Assembly (NCBI GenBank): GCA_036971475.1
Contig: JBAIZL010000008.1
Location: 30,121,219-30,185,218 of the forward strand
Source: Prosapia bicincta
Lineage: Eukaryota; Arthropoda; Insecta; Hemiptera; Cercopidae
Direction of reading: 5' to 3'
Length of the DNA: 64,000 nucleotides
A program made the position numbers and the translations under genes. Positions within the stretch are counted from its first letter, which is position 1; every line of letters begins with the position of its first letter. Shown in pieces: positions 36,301 through 47,566 of this stretch. Under the pieces are notes generated by a model. The model searched no databases, was not told where the DNA came from, and saw only the letters and a program-made list of their open reading frames with translations.

Positions 36301-39272
36301 GAGGACGACAACCTCCTCTTAGTAGGTGCAGCTCATCCCATCACTTTAGCTAACGTATGTAATAATGGAGCGAATATTATAAGTAGTATTAATGTTAGAC
36401 TTGGATCCAGCGAGGACGACAACCTCCTCTTAGTAGGTGCAGCTCATCCCATCCCTTTAGCTAACGTATGTATTAATGGAGCGAATATTATAAGTAGTAT
36501 TAATGTTAGACTGGGATCCAGCGATGACGACAACCTCCCCTTAGTAGGTGCAGCTCATCCCATCCCTTTAGCTAACGTATGTATTAATGGAGCGAATATT
36601 ATAAGTAATATTAATGTTAGACTGGGATCCAGCGAGGACGACAACCTCCTCTTAGTAGGTGCAGCTCATCCCATCCCTTTAGCTAACGTATGTATTAATG
36701 GAGCGAATATTATAAGTATTATTAATGTTAGACTGGGATCCAGCGAGGACGACAACCTCCTCTTAGTAGGTGCAGCTCATCCCATCCCTTTAGCTAACGT
36801 ATGTATTAATGGAGCGAATATTATAAGTAGTATTAATGTTAGACTGGGATCCAGCGAGGACGACAACCTCCTCTTAGTAGATGCAGCTCATCCCATCCCT
36901 TTAGCTAACGTATGTATTAGTGGAGCGAATATTATAAGTAGTGTTAATGTTAGACTAGGATCCAGCGAGGACAACAACTTCCTCTTAGTAGATGCAGCTC
37001 ATCCCATCCCTTTAGCTAACTTATGTATTAGTGGAGCGAATATTATAAGTAGTATTAATGTTAGACTAGGATCCAGCGAGGACGACAACCTCCTCTTAGT
37101 AGATGCAGCTCATCCCACCCCTTCAGCTAACGTATGTATTAATGGAGCGAATATTATAAGTAGTATTAATGTTAGACTGGGATCCAGCGAGGACGACAAC
37201 CTCCTCTTAGTAGGTGCAGCTCATCCCATCTCTTTAGCTAACGTATGTATTAATGGAGCGAATATTATAAGTAGTATTAATGTTAGACTGGGATCCAGCG
37301 AGGACGACAACCTCCTCTTAGTAGGTGCAGCTCATCCCATCCCCTTAGCTAACGTATGTATTAATGGAGCGAATATTATAAGTAGTATTAATGTTAGACT
37401 GGGATCCAGCGAGGACGACAACCTCCTCTTAGTAGGTGCAGCTCATCCCATTCCTTTAGCTAACGTATGTATTAATGCAGCGAATATTATAAGTAGTATT
37501 AATGTTAGACTGGGATCCAGCGAGGACGACAACCTCCTCTTAGTAGGTGCAGCTCATCCCATCCCTTTAGCTAACGTATGTATTAATGGAGCGAATATTA
37601 TAAGTAGTATTAATGTTAGACTGGGATCCAGCGAGGACGACAACCTCCTCTTAGTAAGTGCAGCTCATCCCATCCCTTTAGCTAACGAATGTATTAATGG
37701 AGCGAATATTATAAGTAGTATTAATGTTAGACTGGGATCCAGCGAGGACGTCAACCTCCTCTTAGTAGGTGCAGCTCATTCCATCCCTTTAGCTAACGTA
37801 TGTATTAATGGAGCGAATATTATAAGTAGTATTAATGTTAGACTAGGATCCAGCGAGGACGACAACCTCCTCTTAGTAGGTGCAGCTCATCCCATCCCTT
37901 TAGCTAACGTATGTATTAATGGAGCGAATATTATAAGTAGTATTAATGTTAGACTGGGATCCAGCGAGGACGACAACCTCCTCTTAGTAGGTGCAGCTCA
38001 TCCCATCCCTTTAGCTAACGTATGTATTAATGGAGCGAATATTATAAGTAGTATTAATGTTAGACTGGGATCCAGCGAGGACGACAACCTCCTCTTAGTA
38101 GGTGCAGCTCATCCCATCCCTTTAGCTAACGTATGTATTAATGGAGCGAATATTATAAGTAGTATTAATGTTAGACTGGGATCCAGCGAGGACGACAACC
38201 TCCTCTTAGTATGTGCAGCTCATCCCATCCCTTTAGCTAACGTATGTATTAATGGAGCGAATATTATAAGTAGTATTAATGTTAGACTGGGATCCAGCGA
38301 GGACGACAACCTCCTCTTAGTAGGTGCAGCTCATCCCATCCCTTTAGCTAACGTATGTATTAATGGAGCGAATATTATAAGTAGTATTAATGTTAGACTG
38401 GGATCCAGCGAGGACGACAACCTCCTCTTAGTAGGTGCAGCTCATCCCATCCCTTTAGCTAACGTATGTATTAATGGAGCGAATATTATAAGTAGTATTA
38501 ATGTTAGACTGGGATCCAGCGAGGACGACAACCTACTCTTAGTAGGTGCAGCTCATCCCATCCCTTTAGCTAACGTATGTATTAGTGGAGCGAATATTAT
38601 AAGTAGTGTTAATGTTAGACTAGGATCCAGCGAGGACGACAACCTCCTCTTAGTAGATGCAGCTCATCCCATCCCTTTAGCTAACGTATGTATTAGTGGA
38701 GCGAATATTATAAGTAGTATTAATGTTAGACTGGGATCCAGCGAGGACGACAACCTCCTCTTAGTAGGTGCAGCTCATCCCATCCCTTTAGCTAACGTAT
38801 GTATTAATGGAGCGAATATTATAAGTAGTATTAATGTTAGACTGGGATCCAGCGAGGACGACAACCTCCTCTTAGTAGGTGCAGCTCATCCCATCCCTTT
38901 AGCTAACGTATGTATTAGTGGAGCGAATATTATAAGTAGTGTTAATGTTAGACTAGGATCCAGCGAGGACGACAACCTCCTCTTAGTAGATGCAGCTCAT
39001 CCCATCCCTTTAGCTAACGTATGTATTAGTGGAGCGTATATTATAAGTAGTATTAATGTTAGACTAGGATCCAGCGAGGACGACAACCTCCTCTTAGTAG
39101 ATGCAGCTCATCCCACCCCTTCAGCTAACGTATGTATTAGTGGAGCGAATATTATAAGTAGTATTATTGTTAGACTGGGATCCAGCGAGAGCGACAAACA
39201 CCTCTTAGTAGATGCAGTCCATCCCATCCCTTTAGCTAACGTATGTATTAATGGAGCGAATATTATACGTAG
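33351..39272 (+). repeat. Satellite block C, 111-bp monomer, about 53 copies
   Basis: Monomers are 111 bases (GGATCC at 37957 and 38068) and are recognised by GACGACAACCTCCTCTTAGT, CCCATCCCTTTAGCTAACG and GCGAATATTATAAGTAGTAT. They are very uniform from 35700 to 39200. A cluster at about 33900-34440 is more diverged and mixed, with partial monomers. One reading frame stays open across many monomers on each strand (37-codon period), but usually without an ATG. The block is cut at 39272 by the minus-strand retrotransposon and resumes at about 45073. Confidence 0.95.
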
Positions 39273-39281
39273 TTTTTTTTT

Positions 39282-39673
39282 CCTGGCGAAAAACCAATTG
39301 TGATTATCATCGCCAAAAAAAATCTAACACGGAACGCAATATTAAAAAAAAACAAATAAATTTAAATACAACAAAAATTACAAAAGAGAAAACATAACAA
39401 TAAATAACAAACAACACAACAACAAATCTAATAAAATTAAATTAAAATAAAAAATTAAAACAGAAAATAAAAACTATAAATAACAAAAAAACAACAAAAA
39501 ACAATATAACAATAAATAAATGATAACAGTATGTAAAACTTTAATAGGTAACAATTTACCAATAAGTAAATCTCAATAACAATATCAAGAACATAAAATA
39601 AATTAAATTTAAATAAATAAAATAAACACATAGAATTATATGTATAAATAAAAAAATATATATATTTTAAATA
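39282..39673 (-). other. 3-prime UTR and poly(A) junction of I-like element
   Basis: A very A-rich region on the plus strand (39340-39660), that is, T-rich in the element sense. It lies between the ORF2 stop and the nine-base A tail at 39273-39281. Near the tail is an inverted pair around CTGGCGAAAAACCAATTG and CGCCAAAAAA. No coding sequence was seen. Confidence 0.6.
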
Positions 39674-42600
39674 TTAAATTTTAAAAAATATTTTCAAGTG
39701 GTGCAAGAAGGCGATGACTCGGTCAATGGCCGAGGTATCGTCCCTTAGCACCACCTTTAAACTGCCTTTTAAATTAAAAAGTGCAGGAATATTTCTTACA
39801 CTAACACAATCTACTAAAATATGTCTAATTGTGAAGATACCACCGCAGTATTGGCATATTGGTGGATCTTCACGACGCATCAAATATCCATGAGATGCAA
39901 AAGAGTGGTCAACGCAAAGGCGTGTAACCACCACTTCCTCCCTACGGTTTGAACGAATTGAAGACCTCCATGGACGGACGGTATCTTTAATTTCCCTCAG
40001 CCTGTTCTCAATTACGGTATGCCACTCGTAATTCCAAGCCGCGAGCATTAAATGTTTTGCAAAACACACATAATCAGATGCCATAACTCGTTGAGTAATT
40101 GGCATCAAACGTGTTGCATTCTTAGCCGCTTCATCCGTTTTTGTGTTTCCGAGTATTCCGCAGTGTCCAGGAACCCAACAGAACGTTACCCCCACACACC
40201 CCAATTGAAGTCTGTGTACAGCACACACAATGCCCATAACTAAAGGGTTGACGTCAGAAAACATCCTGAAGAGCCTGAAGAGCACTTTTGGAATCAGAAC
40301 ACAAAAGATAGTGGGAGGATCGAGATCGAATATCAGTTAATGCTTTTAAGATGGCAAAAAGTCCTGCCGTGAAAACACTGCAAGCTGAGGGCAATCCGTA
40401 CGTGTAGGTGCATCGAGATGCATAAAACGCACACCCAACGCCATTGTCCAGTTTAGATCCATCAGTGAAAATAATTTCACTGTGTTGGTGAGATTTATAA
40501 ATGGATAAAAATTCCTGGTGGTAGACCACAACAGGAGTATCGTGTTTTATATAACTGGACAATGAGAAATCGAAGTGCGGGGTTTTTCTTATCCATGGAG
40601 GTAGATAGCACATTTGTCGTTCAAACATAGTTGGAAGTTGCAACTCAAGGTCATCCAATATTCTTAACGTTCGTATGCCAAATGGAGCGGTCGAACGTTG
40701 ACGTGTATTGTACACTTGATTTAGCGTATTATGAAAGACTATTTAAAATGCCAGGTAGTTGGGTTTGCTTCGAAGAACAGAAAAGTAAGATATTTGTAGC
40801 ATCTGACGTCGTCTAGAAAGGGCAGGTTCCCCAGCTTCGAAAAGAAGACTAGGGATTGGGCTAGTTCTAAATGCACCAGTAGGCAGTCTAAGTCGAGAGT
40901 GGTGGATGGTATCAAGAGTTTTCAGAACTGTAGGTCGTGCAGATGAGTAGACTTGACAACCATAATCTATGCGCGATCTAACGACTGCGCGATAAAACCG
41001 AAGCATAGTAGTTCTGTCTGCTCCCCAATTCGTACCACTAAGGACTCTTAACATATCCAATATCTTGCTGCATCTCACCTTCAAATCACGAACATGTGGA
41101 CTCCATGAGAGTCTTTTATCAAATAAAAGACCCAAAAATCGAACACTATCCGTGGTTTGAAGCTTGATCCCATCAAGATAAAGGATCGGCTCCTGGTGTT
41201 GCCTACGACGACTAAATGCTACACATTGGGTCTTCGAAGCAGAGAATTTTAAACCTGTAGTTTTTGACCATTCCTCTAATCTGTATATTGCTAACTGCAA
41301 AGATCTTTCCGCAGTTGCCATACCAGCAGTTGCTACGCTGCCTTGCGGTATACCATTCTCCTGTCTGTAACTATTTGAATTTGTGCCTCCAAGACGAACG
41401 CGAAAAGATCTGTTAGAAAGAAAGTTAGCGATGAATGCTAGGATATTCCCTTGTATACCCCATGATTTCAGAGTGTTCAGAATTCCTCTTTTTCATGCCA
41501 TATCATATGCTTTTTCAAGGTCAAAGAAAACCGCAACGAGTGTTTCACGCAAGAGAAAGGCATCTTGAATAGCATCTAACAAAACCAATTGGTCAACTGA
41601 TGATCGTCCTAGTCTGAAACCACATTGTTCGTTGCTAAGAAGGTTGTTGGTTTCTAGGTACCAAACAAGACGGCGGTTGACCATCTTCTCCAGTAGTTTG
41701 CACAAGACGCTTGTAAGTGATATAGGCCTGTAACTACAGGGGTTGGTTTTGTCCTTACCTGGCTTCAAAAGAGGAATTACAGTCGATTCTAACCATGCAT
41801 CGGGGAAAGAGCGCTCCTCGAATAAACGATTGTATACTCGAAGTAGGACAAGTTTCGCCGATGATGGTAGATGTTTTAGCATGGAGTACACAATGGAATC
41901 AGGACCTGGTGCAGAATCCTTCGTTGACGCAAGAGCTGACTCCAATTCTCCTATAGAGAAAGGGGTGTTTAAAGTAGAGTCCTCAGACAACCCAACAGTA
42001 AACGGTATTGCTTCTTCCTTCAGTTTATACATCTGGAACAATCTATCATAGGCTGTAGTAGCAGAAAAGTTAGAAAAAGATGTTCCAAGTACATTAGCAA
42101 TGTCATCACTGTTTGTGATTAATCTCCTATCTGGTTGCTTCAGCGCAATGGCTGGCAACGGAATGGAAGTACCACAAACTGATCTTAGTTTCCTCCACAC
42201 TGTGGAGGATGGAGTTGTTCGTCTAATTGTGCTAATGTACTGTTCCCAAGAGTTCTTTCTACTCAGCCTAAATATCCTCCGTGCTTTCGCACGGAGTATT
42301 TTATATTCCTGAAGGTTTCCATTTGTTGGGTGTCGTATAAATTTCCTAAGAGCTCTTCGTCGTAAACGGAGGATTTCTGTGCATTCATCGTTCCACCACG
42401 GCACAGGCGGTCGGCGTGGATGCGCAGAGGTTTTCGGAATGGTCTTTTCAGCGGCATTTAAAATTGCTTTCGTAAAATTTTCTATATTTTCATCAATGGG
42501 TGTCAGATAATCCATGTCAAGTGATACAAGGTGATTCGAGTAGGAATCCCAGTTGGCTTTTCGCAAAATCCAACTGGGATTTCGAGCATAACAGGGTTGG

Positions 42601-43265
42601 GAGTCACATAAACTGATCTTAATAGGCACATGGTCGCTTCCATACAAATCATTGAGTACCGACCATGTGCATCTAGTAGCTAATTGAGGGCTGCAAATCG
42701 ATAGGTCAACAGCTGTCCATCCACCAGTAGATGCTGCTAAATGAGTAGGAGAACCGTCATTTAGCAGACATAAGTCTAGTTCCGTTCTGACACTCTCAAC
42801 AAGATCACCTCGAGAGTTCCTAGTCGGAGATCCCCAAGACAATTGGTGGGCATTAAAATCCCCTACCAATAAGAACAGAGTTGGTAACTGGCTTATCAAA
42901 TTCACTAAATCTCTGTGATGCAAGTTTTCTTGTGGTGGCAAGTAGACACAACACACAGTGATTTTATACGGGACAGCTGTTTGAACGGCTACTGATTGTA
43001 AAGGAGCTATTAAGTTTAGAGAAGAAGCATCGATACAGTCACGGGCTAGGATGGCTACGCCACCTCTAGCTCGATCTTCTGTAACGAAATCCGATCTAAA
43101 AACTGAATACTCCCTTTAATGGAAATTATGCGATTCGTGGAGATGTGTCTCCTGTAGAAATACAAACATTGGATACACATCTCGCACGAGTACTTTAAGT
43201 TCTTCTATGTGACTCCTAACACCGTTGACATTCCATTGTATCACTGACTTCCTAAGCAAAGACAT
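39674..43265 (-). pseudogene. I-like element ORF2: endonuclease, RT and RNase H, disabled
   Basis: ATG at 43265-43263 directly follows the tandem stops that end ORF1. Endonuclease motifs are QWNVNG, FLQETH, GDFNAHQLSWGS and SDHVPI, in order. The RT part has APGPDSI, LLKPGKDK, YRPISLTSVLCKLLEK, CGFRLGRSS, FFDLEKAYD and GIPQGS. RNase H has TDGSK, SDSKSAL and WVPGHCGILGN--TDEAAK. A C-terminal CX2CX7HX4C follows (CQYCGGIFTIRHILVDC). Damage: in-frame stops at 43116-43118, 41493-41495 (TGA where Trp is expected) and 40743-40745; a frameshift at about 40254-40285; and an in-frame deletion after GIPQGSV that removes the F/Y-x-D-D catalytic block. The RNase H glutamate is Gly (FTAGLFAIL; the family has TAELFAIL). 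The enzyme would nick target DNA and copy element RNA if intact. This copy cannot. Confidence 0.9.
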
Positions 43266-43268
43266 TTA

Positions 43269-44641
43269 TTAGCTTAGCAAAGGATTTATTTGACACCCAT
43301 TGGTGCTCTCTCCTTTCTTGCCTGGGACGTTCTTAGACGTCTCAGGCTTACTTTTCTCAGATTCCATATCCACCCGTTCAGGGATGGAATTTGAGGAAGT
43401 TTTGGGTTTAGGAGGGGTAGTTTTTACATTCCCTCCTTTGTTAGCATTTCTCTTAATACCCGGCAACGACGGTGGCGATGTGGTCTGTCGTAACACCGGT
43501 CTACGTGGTTTGGATTTTTCCAACGCCTTCTGCACAGAAGGTTTATTACCCGTTGATAATATCTTCTGCACAGAAACACAAGGCTCGCTTAGTGATTTAT
43601 TTCGTGCTCCAATCCCCCCAGTGGAAGGGACAGGTACACGAGGTAAAACACTATCCCTTGCTGCAGGTTGTACCAAATTCAAAGACGGACCATTTGTGAC
43701 TAAGCACAAAAGGTGAGACACTTGTTCAGTCAGAGCTTCAATCTTCTTGGACAGCTCAGCACAGTTGTTACAGGACGATTTGGAAGCGGTCAGAGTAGCG
43801 GCATAAGTCTTACTGTCTGGAAACAACAGCTTGTCTTTCGCCATGATGCCTAGGATAGCTTTCTCTTCCTTAAAAGTAGGGCAGTTGTAGGATCGCGCTG
43901 GGTGGTCACCACCAAAGTTGGCGCATTTCGGAGAATTAACACATTCCTTATCATCATGGCCTTCAACGCTACATATACCACATACGTTCTGCTTCGAACA
44001 GGTAGAGCTGATATGCCCAAAACGCTGACACTTAAAGCAGCGCCTAGGGTTAGCCACATATGGTCTCACTGAGATCCTTTGGTAACCTGCATGCAAGTAT
44101 TCGGGTATTTCCGGCTTTCCAAAGGTTACGATAAATACGCTGTTGTTACTTTTTCTCCTTTGTCCATTTTCATTATAGGGATAACGTCCGTAACTAATTG
44201 AGAAGACAGTTCGGACTTAATTTCATCGATTGGAAGGTGCATTAAATCCCTACATGTGATGACCCCCTTTGAGTAATTCAAGGATCTGTGGGGAGCCACA
44301 GATACCATGACCTGGTCAAAGAAGGAGGTCATTTTTGATAGAGAACGGGTTTGTCTGTCGGTGGAAGTCGCAACTAACAGTGTTCCGTTTCGAAGTTTCT
44401 TAATAGAGGCTACTGGGCCTCCAGCACAAGCAGTAATAGCCTTGTTAATCAGGAAAGGAGAAACTTTAAAAAGATCTTTCCCTTCTTCGGCACTAGAAAC
44501 AACTAAATACTTTGCTGATGGCAATGTCTGCGACGTTGCCACCATCAACTTTTTACTCAAATCCTTGTTAATATGATCGTCAGGAGAATCCTGGCGTATT
44601 CTCTTCAAACTAGTCATATTTGACGGGGTTTTTGAATCCAT
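43269..44641 (-). pseudogene. I-like element ORF1: gag-like zinc-knuckle protein, frameshifted
   Basis: The ATG is at 44641. The first 171 codons run to a stop at 44126, but the protein continues in another frame from about 44135 (SVFIVTFGKPEIPEYLHAG). One frameshift therefore separates the N-terminal RRM-like half from the C-terminal half. Knuckle 1 is CFKCQRFGHISSTC and knuckle 2 is CGICSVEGHDDKEC, both CX2CX4HX4C. Knuckle 3 is CANFGGDHPARSYNC, where the second Cys is Phe. A basic, proline/serine-rich tail follows. The protein would bind element RNA. It ends with TAA TAA immediately before the ORF2 ATG, in the same frame, which suggests reinitiation or stop-coupled translation in the active ancestor. 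Confidence 0.88.
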
Positions 44642-45072
44642 AAATTGTTTAAGCGTTTAAATCACGTCAAGCGTTACGGGCGAGACTATAGGAACGGGTA
44701 CACCCTTGGATCACAATAAGATCATTTCCAATCCTCAGAACTCTGAGGTCTATAGCTTTTCTCCTTAGCTCGACTGGATGGGCATCAGTCGAGAACTCGT
44801 AATACTGTGCACAGGCTCCGACACCCATGCACCGCGGACACTTTCTGACCAAGGACCGAAGCGGCTAGTAGACCAGAAACCGCGCTTACGTTTTCGGCAG
44901 AGCAAGCACACATCAGCGTCCCAGACCAGAGTTTGTCAAGCTCTGGACTTTTCAGCACTCCCAACGCGCAACGGTTCTGACCAGTCAAAATTCCCTAAGA
45001 GAAGATGTAAGTGTTGAAATGTGTATAGATTGTGTTGGTGTGTGTATGTGTGTGTGTATGCTTTGTGAGTGG
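44642..45072 (-). other. 5-prime UTR of I-like element
   Basis: A GC-richer region upstream of ORF1 with short overlapping frames only (44667-44852 and 44785-44988 minus). It ends, on the plus-strand side, in a TG-rich microsatellite (about 45030-45061). Internal promoters of I-like elements lie in this region, but no specific promoter motif was identified. Confidence 0.5.
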
Positions 45073-46700
45073 TGTAGTGTTAGGCTAGGGTACCGCGAGG
45101 GACGCCAAATCCCTCGTAGGTGCGGCTAGTCCACACCCCCCTGCGGGTTATTATAAGTAGTATTATTGTTAGACTGGGATCCAGCAAGGACGACAACCTC
45201 CTCTTAGTAGGTGCAGCTCATCCCACCCTTTCAGCTAACGTATGTATTAGTGGAGCGAATATTATAAGCAGTATTAATGTTAGACTAGGATCCAGCGAGG
45301 ACGACAACCTCCTCTTAGTAGATGCAGTCCATCCCACCCCTTCAGCTAACGTATGTATTAATCGAGCGAATATTATAAGTAGTATTAATGTTAGACTGGG
45401 ATCCAGCGAGGACGAGAAATTCCTCTTAGTAGGTGCAGCTCATCCCATCCCTTTAGCTAACGTATGTATTAATGGAGCGAATATTATAAGTAGTATTAAT
45501 GTTAGACTGGGATCCAGCGAGGACGAGAAATTCCTCTTAGTAGGTGCAGCCCATCCCACTCCTTCAGCTAACGTGTGTATTAGTGTAGCGAATATTATAA
45601 GTAGTATTAATGTTAGACTGGGATCCAGCGAGGACGAGAAATTCCTCTTAGTAGGTGCAGCCCATCCCACCCCTTCAGCTAACGTGTGTATTAGTGTAGC
45701 GAATATTATAAGTAGTATTAATGTTAGACTGGGATCCAGCGAGGACGAGAAATTCCTCTTAGTAGGTGCAGCTCATCCCATCCCTTTAGCTAAAGTAAGT
45801 ATTAATGGAGCGAATATTATAAGTAGTATTAATGTTAGACTGGGATCCAGCGAGGACGAGAAATTCCTCTTAGTAGGTGCAGCCCATCCCACTCCTTCAG
45901 CTAACGTGTGTATTAGTGTAGCGAATATTATAAGTAGTATTAATGTTAGACTGGGATCCAGCGAGGACGAGAAATTCCTCTTAGTAGGTGCAGCCCATCC
46001 CACCCCTTCAGCTAACGTGTGTATTAGTGTAGCGAATATTATAAGTAGTATTAATGTTAGACTGGGATCCAGCGAGGACGAGAAATTCCTCTTAGTAGGT
46101 GCAGCCCATCCCACCCCATCAGCTAACGTGTGTATTAGTGTAGCGAATATTATAAGTAGTATTAATGTTAGACTGGGATCCAGCGAGGACGAGAAATTCC
46201 TCTTAGTAGGTGCAGCCCATCCCACCCCTTCAGCTAACGTGTGTATTAGTGTAGCGAATATTATAAGTAGTATTAATGTTAGACTAGGATCCAGCGAGGA
46301 CGACAACCTCCTCTTAGTAGGTGCAGCCCATCCCACCCCTTCAGCTAACGTATGTATTAGTGTAGCGAATATTATAAGTAGTATAAATGTTAGACTAGGA
46401 TCCAGCGAGGACGACAACCTCCTCTTAGTAGGTGCAGCCCATCCCACCCCTTCAGCTAACGTATCTATTAGTGGAGCGAATATTATAAGTAGTGTTAATG
46501 TTAGACTGGGATCCAGCGAGGACGAGAAATTCCTCTTAGTAGGTGCAGCTCATCCCATCCCTTTAGCTAACGTGTGTATTAGTGTAGCGAATATTATAAG
46601 TAGTATTAATGTTAGACTGGGATCCAGCGAGGACGAGAAATTCCTCTTAGTAGGTGCAGCCCATCCCACCCCTTCAGCTAACGTGTGTATTAGTGTAGCG
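45073..46700 (+). repeat. Satellite block C continued, about 15 copies
   Basis: The first monomer (45073-45150) is shortened: it lacks about 27 bases around GTGTATTAGTGGAG and has GGTACCGCGAGGGACGCC, closer to the A/D types. After that, 111-base monomers follow with GACGAGAAATTCCTCTTAGT and TTCAGCTAACGTGTGTATTA. These differ from the GACGACAACCTCC type that dominates left of the retrotransposon. The 594-codon frame from 45120 to 46904 is the 37-codon periodic frame of this subfamily and is not treated as a gene. Confidence 0.92.
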
Positions 46701-47290
46701 AATATTTTAAGAACTGTTATTAATAGACTTGGATCCATTAAGGACGCCAAATTCCTCTTAGTAGATGCAGCTCATCCCACCCCAGCTACTAGCTTGTGTA
46801 TTAGTGGAGTGATTATTTTTGGTAGCGTGTATGGCAAACCGGAATGCTGCGAGAGACGCCTAACTCCTCATAGTAGGTGCGGGTTATCCTATCCCTGCAG
46901 CTAATGTGTGTATTAGTGGAGTTATTATTGTAGGTAGCGTGTATGGCAGATCGGGGTGCTGCGAGGGACGCCACATCCCTCATAGTAGGTGCGGGTTATC
47001 CTATCCCTGCAGCTAACGTGTGTATTAGTGGAGTTATTATTGTAGGTAGCGTGTATGGCAGATCGGGGTGCTGCGAGGGACGCCACATCCCTCATAGTAG
47101 GTGCGGGTTATCCTATCCCTGCAGCTAACGTGTGTATTAGTGGAGTTATTATTGTAGGTAGCGTGTATGGCAGATCGGGGTGCTGCGAGGGACGCAACAT
47201 CCCTCATAGTAGGTGCGGGTTATCCTATCCCTGCAGCTAATGTGTGTATTAGTGGAGTTATTATTGTAGGTAGCGTGTATGGCAGATCGG
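46701..47290 (+). repeat. Satellite block D, 112-bp monomer, left part
   Basis: About five monomers, spaced by 112 bases, with GTGTATGGCAGATCGGGGTG, CTGCGAGGGACGCC and GGGTTATCCTATCCCTGC. The change from C to D is gradual, through two hybrid monomers at 46690-46850. The block is interrupted at 47290 by the plus-strand retrotransposon and resumes at 52171. Confidence 0.93.
47279..47290. other. 12-bp target site duplication, left copy
   Basis: ATGGCAGATCGG is part of the satellite D monomer and lies immediately before the retrotransposon. The identical 12 bases follow its A tail at 52171-52182, after which the monomer continues as GGTGCTGCGAGG. Confidence 0.9.
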
Positions 47291-47566
47291 ACACAGTTGT
47301 AAAAAAGAGAGAAAAGCAGGCTGTTCGCTCCATGAGCAACAGTTAATAATGTCCTGAACTTGGGGTGTGATTCAAGGTCAGTGACTCAATACCCAATCCA
47401 AGGTGGAAGGCATCGTGCCGAAGGATGAATGGCTGCAGGGTATAAAATGCAGTCGCACACGATCCCCTTGAGGAACCAGACAAAACCTCATTGTATGTTG
47501 TCTTACCAGGGCAGTGGGGGCTCTGCTCTGGTCGACCGTTATTTCCCCCATACTCGTGGGACGTTA

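Larger units (their letters stand above)
39273..45072 (-). mobile_element. I-like non-LTR retrotransposon, inactive, in the satellite
   Basis: About 5.8 kb, read on the minus strand from about 45072 to 39273. The order is 5-prime UTR, ORF1 with zinc knuckles, ORF2 with AP-endonuclease, RT and RNase H, 3-prime UTR, and a run of nine A (seen as T at 39273-39281). Satellite block C flanks it on both sides in the same orientation and close to the same phase (left ends at GTAG 39269-39272, right restarts at GTAG 45073-45076). The 3-prime tail and in-phase flanks fit target-primed reverse transcription. RNase H downstream of RT and CCHC knuckles in ORF1 place it near the I clade. The 5-prime boundary is uncertain: it could be 45072 or about 45146, because 45073-45146 is a shortened, diverged monomer. 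Confidence 0.85.

Noticed and set aside
43300..44576. Plus-strand frames opposite ORF1/ORF2 of the I-like element
   Set aside because: Shadows of the minus-strand coding regions with no independent motif.
45120..46904. 594-codon frame as a repeat-protein gene
   Set aside because: Same reason: satellite C frame with no signal peptide, flanking gene structure or codon evidence.
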